A program made the translations under genes and the position numbers. Shown here in pieces: positions 23,920 to 33,857 of a DNA stretch of 64,000 nucleotides. The stretch comes from Cohnella herbarum. GTDB taxonomy: Bacteria; Bacillota; Bacilli; Paenibacillales; Paenibacillaceae. Below the pieces are notes generated by a model. It did not search any database. It saw only the letters and a program-made list of their open reading frames with translations, and was not told the origin of the DNA. The stretch lies in contig NZ_CP051680.1 of the NCBI RefSeq assembly GCF_012849095.1, positions 1,860,001-1,924,000 of the forward strand. The letters run 5' to 3'. Numbering within the stretch: position 1 is the stretch's first letter; every line of letters begins with the position of its first letter.

Positions 23920-25035
23920 TTGAACAATAATACGCTTCATCCGAATGATAGTTTACGTGCCTATGGTTGGAATGCTTACTGGGATCAGCTCCTTTCGGAG
24001 CAACAACCCGCGATTCGACAGCTTAAACCGGCTCGGGTCGTCGCCCAGTTCTCCCACTCTTACAATGTGATGACGGAAGCCGGCGAGAATAGCGCGTCCG
24101 TTACCGGTAAATTCGAATTCAACGCCGCTAAGCGCGGCGATTATCCCGCCGTAGGCGACTGGGTGATGGTGGAGCGGCTCGCGAACGAAAGCCGTTCCGT
24201 TATCCATGCGGTATTGCCGCGCCGAACGGCGATGGTCCGCAATGCGGCGGGCAACGTCACCGAAGATCAGATCATCGGAGCGAACCTCGACTATCTGTTC
24301 ATCGTTAACGCGCTTAACCAGGATTTCAATATCCGCAAGATTGAACGATATCTCATCGCGGCCTGGGAAAGCGGCGCACAGCCGGTAGTCTTGCTGACAA
24401 AGGCGGATTTATGCGAACGGCCTGAGAAATTCGTCGCCGAGGTCGAGACCGTAGCGCCCGGCGTACCCGTACATTTCGTCAGCGCTCTGCTCGATCAAGG
24501 CAAAGACGAGCTAGGCGCTTACTTGCAACCCGGCGTTACGATCGGCGTAACCGGATCATCCGGCGTCGGCAAATCCACGTTGTTGAACTGGCTCGCCGAT
24601 ACGCATAGGCAACAGGTTCAGGGAATCCGTGAAAACGATGCCCGAGGACGTCATACGACGACTCATCGCGAGCTGTTTCTGCTGAACAACGGAGCGCTTG
24701 TCATGGATACGCCGGGAATGCGGGAACTCCAGTTATGGGAAGCGCATGACGGCTGGCAGCAGGCTTTCGCCGATATTGAAAAGCTGGCTTCGCAATGTCG
24801 CTATCGGGACTGCAAGCACGAACACGATCAAGGCTGCGCGGTCCTCGAAGCCGCTAATACCGGCAGCCTCGACCCGAAGCGACTCGCTAACTATAAGAAA
24901 ACAGCCAGGGAGCTCGCCCGGCTGGCCATCAAGGAATCACAGAGCCAGGCCAAATCAAGCAATCGAACACCCCGTTCCAAATCAGGGAAGTCTCAAGCGA
25001 GACTTAACAAACGCGCTTATTTGACGGAAGATTAA
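23920..25035 (+). CDS. rsgA: Ribosome small-subunit-dependent GTPase A (RsgA, long form)
   Basis: 371 residues from TTG 23920 (AGGAG 7 bases upstream); an ATG at 23905 has no ribosome binding site. An OB-fold N-terminus precedes a circularly permuted GTPase: G4 LLTKADLC, then G1 GSSGVGKSTLLNWL, G2 around RGRHTTTHRE, G3 DTPGMRE. The zinc motif C-x4-C-x-H-x5-C is CRYRDCKHEHDQGC. A basic tail of about 45 residues (KSSNRTPRSKSGKSQARLNK) is longer than usual. RsgA checks late 30S assembly in a GTP- and ribosome-dependent way. The long form and the regulated leader suggest a second, stress-induced copy, but the rest of the genome is not visible. Confidence 0.9.
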   Translation: MNNNTLHPNDSLRAYGWNAYWDQLLSEQQPAIRQLKPARVVAQFSHSYNVMTEAGENSASVTGKFEFNAAKRGDYPAVGDWVMVERLANESRSVIHAVLPRRTAMVRNAAGNVTEDQIIGANLDYLFIVNALNQDFNIRKIERYLIAAWESGAQPVVLLTKADLCERPEKFVAEVETVAPGVPVHFVSALLDQGKDELGAYLQPGVTIGVTGSSGVGKSTLLNWLADTHRQQVQGIRENDARGRHTTTHRELFLLNNGALVMDTPGMRELQLWEAHDGWQQAFADIEKLASQCRYRDCKHEHDQGCAVLEAANTGSLDPKRLANYKKTARELARLAIKESQSQAKSSNRTPRSKSGKSQARLNKRAYLTED

Positions 25036-25087
25036 AGGTGTTTGCTGTAGCTGCTCTAAAGACCGGCGCTAATATAGCAAATGTTAG

Positions 25088-25122
25088 AAAGCCCTTAGGG
25101 ATTTGAATATCCCTTAGGGCCT
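25088..25122. terminator. Bidirectional terminator between rsgA and the GLUG protein
   Basis: GCCCTTAGGG and CCCTTAGGGC pair with one T-T mismatch, flanked by GAAA and CTTC. It lies between two converging genes. Confidence 0.7.
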
Positions 25123-25127
25123 TCTCT

Positions 25128-28100
25128 TCATTCTTTCTCGATCTCGATAGCGTGCAATATCACGGTTACCGCTTCCGCTCTGGTTGCATTTGCTTTAGGT
25201 TTCATCGTGTTGTCCGGATAACCGGCAATTACCCCATGCTCAACTGCGGCGGCGACCGCTTCTTGTGCCCATGCAGCAATCGATTCTCGATCGGCAAAGG
25301 CATGACTTGCTTGCCTATTCTCCAATTGCAATGCGTTAACAATCATCACCGCCATTTGCTCGCGTGTCACGAGTCCATCGGGAGCGAATTTATGTTGATT
25401 GTTTCCCTGAATAATCCCATAGGCAGACGCCGAAGATATGGCCCGGCCGGCCCAATGGTCAGCCGTATCCGCGAATACTTTGCCCTCTATCTGCGGGAGT
25501 TCCAGAGCCCGAACCAGAATCGCGGTAAACTCTGCCCGGGTAATCGGATGATCAGGCTTGAAAGTACCGTTCGAATAACCCTTCACTGCACCTTTTGCTG
25601 CCAATTTTTCAATATTCTTTTCCGCCCAATGACCCTTTATATCCGTAAAATGAACATCGGTCTCTTCTGGTTGCGGTTGTTCTGCTGCCTTTACTGGCAT
25701 GGCTATAACCGCGAATTTGGTGAAGTGGTCGGTGACGCCGCTGACCGTTCTCTTCTCCCAATCTACGAGAATGTTATCGAGCTCCGCCCATTCGTTCGTC
25801 TCTTCGTTGAACCAGTAGAGGCTAATCTTAAAGTTTTGCTTCTCTATCGCATTGGCGGCAAATTTCAAACGTAAAACGACTTCTTTGTTGAATTTTCCAG
25901 ATTGATCCTTCGTGATCTCGAACACTTTGCTTGCTAACTGTTCTCTATTAGAAAGCGGCAGGGCATTCGTGTTCATTACCTCGCTAATCGTTATATTAAT
26001 TGATCGGTTCAACGCACCGCTAGGGATGATGATTTCACCGCCGTCAAATACGATCGTCCCACCGTCCATGCTCACGAAGCGGGCAGGGTTAATCTGCGTA
26101 CTGCTTCCGCCGTTGCTTGAGCTTGCCCGGGTTACGGTGACGGTATAGGTTTGCCGCAATCCGTTTAATGCCGTGACATGGAGAGTAATCGTATTAACGC
26201 CCTCATGGAGAGCTAGAATTTCACTCATTTCACCGCTCTCGACAGGTTGGGCCGTCCTCCCGTTTACTGCCACCGTTATGGTGTCCGTCGCATCAGCCGA
26301 TACAGGGACAAGGGTCAAGCCGGACACCCTATTCCCCACGCTAAGCGCATAGCTTGTTGTATTTTCCGCGAACGCGGGACTCAGCGTCCCATCGGTCACC
26401 GTTAAGCCGCTTAACGCTGCGACCGATGCATCCAGCCGGAACCGCCTTGACACTAAATTCGCCTTATTGCCTGCCAGATCCAACGCTTGAACGTGAAGGT
26501 ACCAGTCTCCGTCTACACCGTTCTTAGTTAACGTATCGCCGTTTGTAAACGAAATCCAGCCCGAAGCCGGTGTCGCAATATCGGTTGACCACGCATATTG
26601 CAGCGTAGAGTCGTCCACTCCGATGTTGCTGTCAGTCACCGTTACCGCCGTCTGTGCCGATATCGCCCAGGTTTCGCTGCCGTTCGTCCCCAAGTTGATG
26701 GAAGGCAGCGTATGATCCAGTAGAGCGCCGCTAACCTCATTGGAATATTCGCTGTCCTCGATCGCGGTACTCGATTTGACGGCGAAGTAGTAAGTCGTAC
26801 CGTAGGTCAGGCCGGTTACGCTATAGGTTGCTTCCGTAACGGTCGCTACCGGCGTTTGGGCATAAGTCCCGCTATCCGTGCCCATATAAACTTTATAGCC
26901 GCTAGCCTTCGAAGCGCCATTCCAGGTTAAAGTAATCTGGCTGTTATCAGCCGCCGCCGTCAAGTTGGTCGGCGCTTCCAGAGCGTTGACGTTATTTTCT
27001 ACTGATAGATCGGCAAAGCCATGCAATGAATTACGTGCCGTATCCGCAATATTCCCCAATTGTCCATCATAAGAGATCGTTACCCCTTGCCCATGTCCAA
27101 TCGCGTTGTTTATGGAAAATGTTAGAACCCTCTGTCCCATCAAGAAGTGATTCGTAACCGTAGCAACATTACCGTCTACTTGAATCGTAACTCCGCTTGC
27201 ATCCGCAATGCTTACATCCTCATCGAACGTCACGACGACGCGATCAGGATGATCGTCCTCTACCTTCGCGCTGACGATTGTCGGCGGGGCAGCATCCAAT
27301 CCTGCATTAGCAGCAATCCCTTGTAACACCGGGTATGCTTTCCCTTCTTCGATCACCCAAGTATCCGTAAAATCCCACCCTGGCTGAAAGGTAGCTACCC
27401 GCTTCATCTCTGAGGTAGTTTTCGGTTCGCCTTTCCCTTCATCGGAATGGTTGGTAGTCTGGCTGTCATAGAAGCTTGCGCTCACGGAGGCGCCATACCC
27501 CACCAACCCTCCTACATAAGCATTGCCTTTGACAGCACCAGTGGCGTAAGAGGTATTCACTGAGCCTGAGCCGAAAATTCTTCCAGTCAGCCCGCCAACT
27601 TCACTGTTGCCGTTAACTGTACCCGTGACGTAGGCGTCCCTCACCTCAGCATAATTCTCGCCTACCAAACCACCGATAAATGTACGGCCAGAAACGTTGC
27701 CAGCCGAATAAGCTTCGCTTATCGTGCCCGACTTGTTCCGCCCTACCAATCCGCCGATCGAGTCGGTGCCGCGAACGCTGCCGGTATTGTAAGCATTGCT
27801 AAGTGATCCGAAGTTTACGCCCACCAAACCACCGACAGCGATATCCCCGATGACGCTTCCGCCTTCCAGCCCAATGTTTTTTAGGACCCCATTGGTCTGA
27901 ACTGAGCCGAATAGGCCAACGTCACTGCTTGTGGGACGATGAATGGTCAGATTGCCGATCATATGCCCCAGCCCGTCGAAAGTGCCGCTGAATTCGGGAG
28001 AACCCATCCCGCCAATGGGCACGAAGCCCGCTCCCGTGATGATGTCGCCGCTCATGCCGGTCGCCCACATGTCTGAGCGGCTGTTGTCGGTGAATATCGT

Positions 28101-29342
28101 ACCGAAATCGATGTTCTTCGCCAGGCTGTAGTTCGCCGTCAGGTTCATCGCCAACAACTGCAACTGATGCGTATTGGAGATGGTAGTGGAATATTCGCTG
28201 CGCAAGAAAGGCCGCGTCGAGCCTTCGACCATGAACCAGTCATTGTTGAAATCCCAACCGGGATAACTCCCTTTTGTCAGCGCCTGGGCAGTAGAAAAGC
28301 TGGCAACGTTGAAGGTTCCACTGTTATTGCCAAAGGGATCGGCTTGCTTGGTTGTATCTCTATCCCAATAGCTGCTTGTGATAGTACCGCTATTGCCCCC
28401 GAGCAGACCCCCAACATTGGTAGTGCCGCTGACGGTGCCGGTGGCGTAAGACTGGCTTATCGAGCCAGAGACATTGTTCCCCGCCAGACCACCAACAGCA
28501 CTATCCCCGTTGACAGAGCCAGTGGCGTAGGATTGGTTGATCATTCCTTGGACATTATACCCCACCAGTCCGCCAACATTACTAGCGCTTCCGCTTACCG
28601 CGCCGGTGGCGTAGGACTGGCTAACCGTTCCGCCCTCATTGCCCCCTGCAAGCCCGCCGACAATGAAGGTGCCGATAACGGAGCCGGTCGCATAGGAGTG
28701 ACTCACTGTAGCGTCATTAAGCCCCACAAGCCCTCCGGCATAATTGTTTCCACTGACTGCGCCCATGGCGTAGGATTCGGTCACTGTGCTGCCGATATCA
28801 TTGTGCCCTACCAATCCTCCGACGAGTCCGCTGCTGCTAACAGTGCCGGTAACGTAAGACTTGTCCACTGTGCCTCGGTTACGACCCGCCAATCCGCCCG
28901 TATATAGCTTTCCAGTGATGGAGCCTCCTTCAAGACCGACATTTCTTACCACCCCGCCGGAGCCAATGATCCCGAACAGACCTATAAGATCGCTTGAGGG
29001 CTTATTAATGGTCAGTCCGCTAATGACATGATCTTGACCATCGAAGGTCCCGATGAACTGGCTGTCGTTATTCCCATCGCCTCCGATGGGGATAAAGCCT
29101 TCTCCATCGTTCCAGTTGGCAGTCTCCGCAGCGTCAATATCCGCCCCGAGCTTATAGTGAGCGCTCAGGTCGTTTCGCACTTCATTCAAATGATCCAGCG
29201 TCATAATAACGTACGGATCGGCGACCTCCCCCGAGCCTGTCATCGTAGCTTGTGAATCGGCTAACGCTTGATACGGGAAGATTCCAAACAATAAAAGAAG
29301 CGCTGCAAATAAAGAAAATAATCTTTTCATAGTTACTCTCAT
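25128..29342 (-). CDS. Giant GLUG-repeat, SLH-anchored surface protein
   Basis: 1404 residues from ATG 29342 (AGAGGTG upstream). Signal peptide about 1-28. Two blocks (about 40-350 and 380-680) each start with an ISGLTI-x2-P, GLFG, IGLEGGS segment and continue as GLUG repeats; I count 7 and 5 GGLxGxN units, each followed by SYATGxVxG. Then come a SwmB-like domain (about 690-790), fibronectin type III (about 795-880), a cadherin-like beta domain (about 970-1075), a ZU5-like segment and three SLH domains (about 1225-1404). It is a wall-anchored surface protein, perhaps for adhesion. The GLUG blocks look like an internal duplication. No enzymatic domain is seen. Confidence 0.88.
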   Translation of the reverse strand: MRVTMKRLFSLFAALLLLFGIFPYQALADSQATMTGSGEVADPYVIMTLDHLNEVRNDLSAHYKLGADIDAAETANWNDGEGFIPIGGDGNNDSQFIGTFDGQDHVISGLTINKPSSDLIGLFGIIGSGGVVRNVGLEGGSITGKLYTGGLAGRNRGTVDKSYVTGTVSSSGLVGGLVGHNDIGSTVTESYAMGAVSGNNYAGGLVGLNDATVSHSYATGSVIGTFIVGGLAGGNEGGTVSQSYATGAVSGSASNVGGLVGYNVQGMINQSYATGSVNGDSAVGGLAGNNVSGSISQSYATGTVSGTTNVGGLLGGNSGTITSSYWDRDTTKQADPFGNNSGTFNVASFSTAQALTKGSYPGWDFNNDWFMVEGSTRPFLRSEYSTTISNTHQLQLLAMNLTANYSLAKNIDFGTIFTDNSRSDMWATGMSGDIITGAGFVPIGGMGSPEFSGTFDGLGHMIGNLTIHRPTSSDVGLFGSVQTNGVLKNIGLEGGSVIGDIAVGGLVGVNFGSLSNAYNTGSVRGTDSIGGLVGRNKSGTISEAYSAGNVSGRTFIGGLVGENYAEVRDAYVTGTVNGNSEVGGLTGRIFGSGSVNTSYATGAVKGNAYVGGLVGYGASVSASFYDSQTTNHSDEGKGEPKTTSEMKRVATFQPGWDFTDTWVIEEGKAYPVLQGIAANAGLDAAPPTIVSAKVEDDHPDRVVVTFDEDVSIADASGVTIQVDGNVATVTNHFLMGQRVLTFSINNAIGHGQGVTISYDGQLGNIADTARNSLHGFADLSVENNVNALEAPTNLTAAADNSQITLTWNGASKASGYKVYMGTDSGTYAQTPVATVTEATYSVTGLTYGTTYYFAVKSSTAIEDSEYSNEVSGALLDHTLPSINLGTNGSETWAISAQTAVTVTDSNIGVDDSTLQYAWSTDIATPASGWISFTNGDTLTKNGVDGDWYLHVQALDLAGNKANLVSRRFRLDASVAALSGLTVTDGTLSPAFAENTTSYALSVGNRVSGLTLVPVSADATDTITVAVNGRTAQPVESGEMSEILALHEGVNTITLHVTALNGLRQTYTVTVTRASSSNGGSSTQINPARFVSMDGGTIVFDGGEIIIPSGALNRSINITISEVMNTNALPLSNREQLASKVFEITKDQSGKFNKEVVLRLKFAANAIEKQNFKISLYWFNEETNEWAELDNILVDWEKRTVSGVTDHFTKFAVIAMPVKAAEQPQPEETDVHFTDIKGHWAEKNIEKLAAKGAVKGYSNGTFKPDHPITRAEFTAILVRALELPQIEGKVFADTADHWAGRAISSASAYGIIQGNNQHKFAPDGLVTREQMAVMIVNALQLENRQASHAFADRESIAAWAQEAVAAAVEHGVIAGYPDNTMKPKANATRAEAVTVILHAIEIEKE

Positions 29343-29492
29343 ACCGTTCACCTCTGGATGTTCTTAGAGTCTACATCGTTCAACATATGCCGAATTATAT
29401 ACGGTTTTAGAGATCTTGAAGTCTAACCGCGGTTATAGATTCGGTTATAGCCCCAGCTTAAAGAAGACCCGAATGGCTTCGAATCGTTCCGG

Positions 29493-32090
29493 CTAACCCC
29501 GCATTCCTTTCCCCCGATTGATCGCTTCCACGCGGCCGGTCACTTGGAGTTTGCTATAGATATGATTAATGTGCGCTTTAAGAGTTCCCATGCCGATGCC
29601 GAGCGTTTCTGCAATCGCCATGTTGTCCATACCATCTTCCATACAACGGAATATCATGTGCTCCTTCTGGGTTAGAAGCGTCTCCAAAGCGCCTTCCGAT
29701 GGATATAACGAGTCTGCCATTCCACCACATGAGGACAAAATCTTGCGCACATAGGCGAGCGTAGGCGAATTTTTGTCCCGGATATTGCCTTTCTGTCGTT
29801 GCTGTACGTATGTAATCAGCAATTCCGCGATCTGTTTGCCCTTATCGGCGAATACACGAACGTAATCGTCCGGTTCCGCATATTTGAGCGCTTCTTCCAG
29901 TTTCAGAAGAGCTTGCTCCGTCTTAGATTCATGCCGCAGTATCATCGCCTGAAGCACTTGAATTTCCAACGCATCCATCGGACGATGATCTTTAACGGCG
30001 ATGAGATATAGCTTCTCCGACAGGTCCCACGCTTTTCTAGCGTTAGCGGTTTCCAGTAATACTCTTACGAGAAAGATATAGACGAACAGCTGATACACGG
30101 ACACCGGATCATCCGCCGAGAGTCTGTAGCGCTCCTTCCACTCTAGAGCCGCAGACGGATCCCCTCGCTCCAGCCGCAAAGCGGCCATTTCTGCTTCGAT
30201 TAGAATATGCGCGCCCTCTGCGCCTTCTTCCAGCGCTTTCTGCCCGGCCTCTTCCAACCACTTCTCGGCTTGCGCGATATCTTGGTTGGATTTGCTTATC
30301 CTCGAAAGGAACAGGCTTGCGGGAACGTAAACCTTCTCCGGCTGATAGAGCGCTTGGTTCTTCTCTAGCAGTCCAAACTTCAAATATTGCTCCGCTTGTT
30401 CCAGTTCGCCCCGTTCGTACAACAATTCTCCATAACAGACCAGAACCGAATGCTGTAAGCCCATAAGCGTCATGAATTCGATCATATTAAGAAAAAACGT
30501 ATCCGAGAGCCCTCTAGGTAAATGTTTGCCTCGCTTGCCGTTATACGACCTATAAATGGACGGGGACAGCGGCATCTGAGGCGAAGCAAATATGAGATCT
30601 ATTCCTTCCGGGCTGTGTTGAAGCGAAAGACGGATGTATTCCAACCCCTTGACCATATCCATATCGTACTGGGTCGCTTTGAAATTCCTTACATAATACA
30701 GGTAGCTCATATAGCGATTCCTGTCTTCCGGACTCCAACTCCCCGACGATAGCTCATAATGTTCCTCGGCCAGTTGCAAATGCCTTTCCGCCTGATCGAG
30801 ATCATGAGCCCACAACAAAGAAAAAATATACGAGAAGTAAAGATACGGATGTTGCATTAAAAGCCGCTCGGGGATAGCCGACAACCAAACTCTCAGCGTC
30901 GAGAATTCCCTGCGTATCATAATGCTCCTCATCTGTTCTAGCAAACGCAGCGCTTCCTTATAAGAGTGCCCGGCTAGATAATAATCCACGGCTTCTTCCA
31001 GCAGCCCCATTGATTCGCACCAAATAGCAGCTGCATTGTTCAGTTCCATCGTTTTGTCGGGGCAATGACGTATCTGTTGCTTTTGCAGAAAATCGCCGAA
31101 CAGATGGTGAAATCGATACCATTCTTTGTTTTGATCCAACGAAATGAGAAATAGGTTCGTGCTTACCAATTCCGCAAGTTTCCCCGCTCCGTTGTCCCCG
31201 GCCACAGCTTCGCAAAGCGATCCGTTCATTCTCTGAAGAATGGAGACGTTCATTAGAAATTGCCGAGACGATTCGTCAAGAGCTTCAAAAACTTCTTCCA
31301 GCAAAAATTGCTCAACCCGGACGCTGTCTCTGTGATCATGAGGCATGTACGACATCGTCCGCTTACCATTTCGTAAGGACAACGATACAAGTTTAAGGCC
31401 CGTTACCCAACCCTCGGTTTTCTCAAGAAGTTGTTCAATCTGCTCTCTTTGCATATCCCTCTTAGCACAGATCCGGAAGAAATCTACCGTTTCCCGCAAA
31501 TCGAATCGCAAATGTTCGACATGGACTTCTTGGATCCAGTCCCGGCTAATCCATCTCGCCTTCGAAAAATCTGCAACGGTACGGCTTGCGAAGGAAATAT
31601 GCACAGGGGACGGCAGGTACTCCAAAAAATAGGACACGGATGCAATGATATTCTTGTCATTAACGACATGCCAATCATCCAACACAAGCACAAGGGGTTC
31701 CTGTAAACCATTCAATTCGTTCAGCAGAGCAACGAGGAACGGTTCATGCTGACCAGGGCTTAACGTTGCAACTGCCGATTGGAGCGGACCGGACAAACTG
31801 CCAAGCGCTTGCTCGACAGCCTTAGTTGTATATTGCCAGAATCGAATCGGGTCATTGTCCTTATCGTCCAGTGACAGCCAACCGACAGGTACATTTAGTT
31901 GTCTTACCCAATCGCTGACCAGCGTCGTTTTACCGTAACCGGCAGGTGCCGTAATGAATGTTGCTTTGCGTTTCAGTCCCTGATTCATCCGCTCAAGCAA
32001 CTGGGGTCGAGATACGGAATGATCAAGGGGTTGCGGAATCCGCAGCTTGGATAATATAAGAGAATGGTTTTCATAACTTCCATGAACCAT
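29493..32090 (-). CDS. MalT-like LuxR-family ATP-dependent regulator (LAL)
   Basis: 865 residues from ATG 32090 (AAAGGA 8 bases upstream), the usual LAL size. Walker A is ITAPAGYGKTTLV at about 46-58 and Walker B LVLVLDDWHVV near 130. The middle is a TPR-like helical region, and the C-terminus is a LuxR helix-turn-helix (LTQKEHMIFRCMEDGMDNMAIAETLGIGMGTLKAHINHIYSKL). Such STAND proteins bind an inducer, oligomerise with ATP and activate promoters; MalT senses maltotriose. It lies directly upstream of the GLUG surface protein gene on the same strand, so that gene is a candidate target. The inducer is unknown. Confidence 0.9.
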   Translation of the reverse strand: MVHGSYENHSLILSKLRIPQPLDHSVSRPQLLERMNQGLKRKATFITAPAGYGKTTLVSDWVRQLNVPVGWLSLDDKDNDPIRFWQYTTKAVEQALGSLSGPLQSAVATLSPGQHEPFLVALLNELNGLQEPLVLVLDDWHVVNDKNIIASVSYFLEYLPSPVHISFASRTVADFSKARWISRDWIQEVHVEHLRFDLRETVDFFRICAKRDMQREQIEQLLEKTEGWVTGLKLVSLSLRNGKRTMSYMPHDHRDSVRVEQFLLEEVFEALDESSRQFLMNVSILQRMNGSLCEAVAGDNGAGKLAELVSTNLFLISLDQNKEWYRFHHLFGDFLQKQQIRHCPDKTMELNNAAAIWCESMGLLEEAVDYYLAGHSYKEALRLLEQMRSIMIRREFSTLRVWLSAIPERLLMQHPYLYFSYIFSLLWAHDLDQAERHLQLAEEHYELSSGSWSPEDRNRYMSYLYYVRNFKATQYDMDMVKGLEYIRLSLQHSPEGIDLIFASPQMPLSPSIYRSYNGKRGKHLPRGLSDTFFLNMIEFMTLMGLQHSVLVCYGELLYERGELEQAEQYLKFGLLEKNQALYQPEKVYVPASLFLSRISKSNQDIAQAEKWLEEAGQKALEEGAEGAHILIEAEMAALRLERGDPSAALEWKERYRLSADDPVSVYQLFVYIFLVRVLLETANARKAWDLSEKLYLIAVKDHRPMDALEIQVLQAMILRHESKTEQALLKLEEALKYAEPDDYVRVFADKGKQIAELLITYVQQRQKGNIRDKNSPTLAYVRKILSSCGGMADSLYPSEGALETLLTQKEHMIFRCMEDGMDNMAIAETLGIGMGTLKAHINHIYSKLQVTGRVEAINRGKGMRG

Positions 32091-32173
32091 AGCTTCCATC
32101 CTTTATTGGTTATTCATATAGTCATATTTTATCACATTAAATAACCGTCAGATATTAGCAACAACAAGTAAAA

Positions 32174-32198
32174 CCCATGACGGTTAATCCGCCATGGG
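32174..32198 (-). terminator. Terminator of the M42 peptidase-DinB operon
   Basis: CCCATG-A-CGG, loop TTAAT, CCG-C-CATGGG; on the minus strand the stem is followed by TTTTAC. It lies 20 bases after the DinB stop. Confidence 0.7.
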
Positions 32199-32219
32199 CT
32201 CTCGATCGCGACCCGGAAA

Positions 32220-32738
32220 TTAATTGATCCGGTACCGTTCTCTGATGATGTTGATATGGTGAGTCTCGTGACCGGAAATAATGTAGGCTAACGCCCTTGC
32301 GGAAATCGCGTTGTCATTCGCCGTCCCGGATCTCGATGTTTGTTCGTCGGTCAATCCGCGAATCAGAGTTAGCGTCGCTTTACGTACGGAAATATAATCG
32401 TCGATAAGATCCGCTAATGAATAGCCGTCGAAGTTGACCCCTTTCATAAACTCGTCCTGATCATAACCGGCTAACGACGTTTTGTCGCCTCTTGCGATCC
32501 GAAGCAAGCGATAGGCCATAATCCGTTCATTGTCGTTAATGTGACCTATGACTTCTTTTAAGCTCCATTTATCCGGAGCATACCGGAAATTCCCGATTTG
32601 CTCGGGAATATCGGACAAATAAGCGGACGTTTGCTCCAGCTGTCTAGCCAAAATATCGCTGATTTTCCCTTCCGGCACCAGACGGACGTACTGATCGTAA
32701 TATTCTGCGTATTCTTCTTTCGCGGGACGTTGATTCAT
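32220..32738 (-). CDS. DinB-family metal-binding protein
   Basis: 172 residues, a four-helix bundle of the DinB/YfiT type. The metal-binding histidines are in IGHINDNERIMAYRLLRIARGD and SGHETHHINIIRERY. Members include thiol transferases (bacillithiol S-transferase BstA), isomerases and damage-induced proteins of unknown function. The ATG at 32738 follows GAGG with 8 bases between. It is 10 bases after the M42 peptidase gene and shares its transcript. Bacillithiol transferase activity would be a fair guess but is not shown. Confidence 0.85.
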   Translation of the reverse strand: MNQRPAKEEYAEYYDQYVRLVPEGKISDILARQLEQTSAYLSDIPEQIGNFRYAPDKWSLKEVIGHINDNERIMAYRLLRIARGDKTSLAGYDQDEFMKGVNFDGYSLADLIDDYISVRKATLTLIRGLTDEQTSRSGTANDNAISARALAYIISGHETHHINIIRERYRIN

Positions 32739-32748
32739 CAATTTAGCC

Positions 32749-33807
32749 TCATTTCTCCATAGTGTAAGCGATCAGTAATGCGGCCGTGTTCACGATGGCA
32801 TCGGCATGCGTTCTCTCCATGCCATGCGAGGCGTGAACCCCCGGGCCAATCAAAGCCGCTCGAATGTTGCTGCCTCCATGTAATGCCGCGGAGGCGTCGG
32901 AACCATAGTGGGGATAGATGTCGACGGCATAAGCGATGTTTTCTCGTTTCGCAAGGTCGATCAGCTTCGAAGTCATTGCGTAATCATAGGGTCCGGAAGA
33001 GTCTTTGGCGCAGATCGATACGTCTTTCTCCGTCGCCGAGAGGTCGTCCCCGATAGCTCCCATGTCTACGGCGATCAATTCGGTAATGTCCGGCGGGATA
33101 TAGGAACTGCCATGACCGACTTCTTCATATGTAGAGAAGATCACCTTAACCGTATTCGCAGGCGATTGGCCTTCGCGCTTCAACCACTCCATTAATCCGA
33201 ATAAAGCCGCAACGCTTGCCTTGTCGTCCAGATGGCGAGACTTGATCCAGCCGTTAGGAAGAGTACGCGTGCCGGGATCCCACGATATGAAGTCCCCGGG
33301 AGCAATACCAAGCGCCTCGGTCTCCTCTTTCGTCTTCACCGACTCGTCGATGCGAACTTCCATGTTCGCCTCTTCGCGTTTCAAATCCCTCATATCCGAG
33401 TAAACATGAACGGAAGGTTTCGTCGAAAGCACGGTGCCTTCGTAGGTTCTGCCGTCGCGCGTATGAATCAGGCAATATTCTCCTTCAACCGTATGCATCG
33501 CATAGCCGCCAATAGAAGTAAACCGAAGCATTCCGTTCGGCTTGACCGAACGAACCATTGCCCCAAGCGTATCGACGTGCGCGGTTAAGGCTATCACTCT
33601 CTCCTTCGAATCGCCGGTACCCGGGATCGTGATGATCGCATTTCCTTTGGGCGTCATCTCGAGTGCATACCCGAGCTTAGCGGTTTCCTCTCGAATGCGC
33701 TTCATAATGGCCATGCAAAACCCGCTCGGACTCGGCGTATTCAACAACTCGTTAAGCAAGCTCACGATATACTCGCGATCTAATTGCGGTTGGAGAGCTT
33801 CAGGCAT
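32749..33807 (-). CDS. M42-family aminopeptidase
   Basis: 352 residues from ATG 33807 (AGGAG 9 bases upstream; the ATG at 33816 touches the ribosome binding site). Metal ligands and catalytic residues are visible: ALTAHVDTLGAMV, SRHLDDKASVAAL, FSTYEEVGHGSS with its Glu pair, VDMGAIGDD, and the C-terminal His in GPGVHASHGMERTH. M42 enzymes are dodecameric, cytosolic, cobalt- or zinc-dependent aminopeptidases (TET, YsdC, FrvX types) that clear peptides. It is transcribed with the downstream DinB gene. Confidence 0.92.
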   Translation of the reverse strand: MPEALQPQLDREYIVSLLNELLNTPSPSGFCMAIMKRIREETAKLGYALEMTPKGNAIITIPGTGDSKERVIALTAHVDTLGAMVRSVKPNGMLRFTSIGGYAMHTVEGEYCLIHTRDGRTYEGTVLSTKPSVHVYSDMRDLKREEANMEVRIDESVKTKEETEALGIAPGDFISWDPGTRTLPNGWIKSRHLDDKASVAALFGLMEWLKREGQSPANTVKVIFSTYEEVGHGSSYIPPDITELIAVDMGAIGDDLSATEKDVSICAKDSSGPYDYAMTSKLIDLAKRENIAYAVDIYPHYGSDASAALHGGSNIRAALIGPGVHASHGMERTHADAIVNTAALLIAYTMEK

Positions 33808-33857
33808 GTGTTCCATCTCCTAATATAGTTATCGGCTGAAATCCTTCGAAATCGTAG

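Noticed and set aside
25152..25874. A 240-codon plus-strand frame opposite the SLH end of the surface protein
   Set aside because: Antisense shadow of well-formed SLH domains, without a ribosome binding site.
28167..28907. A 246-codon plus-strand frame opposite the GLUG repeats
   Set aside because: Antisense to the repeat-rich part of the surface protein; long antisense frames arise from the repeated codons, and there is no ribosome binding site.
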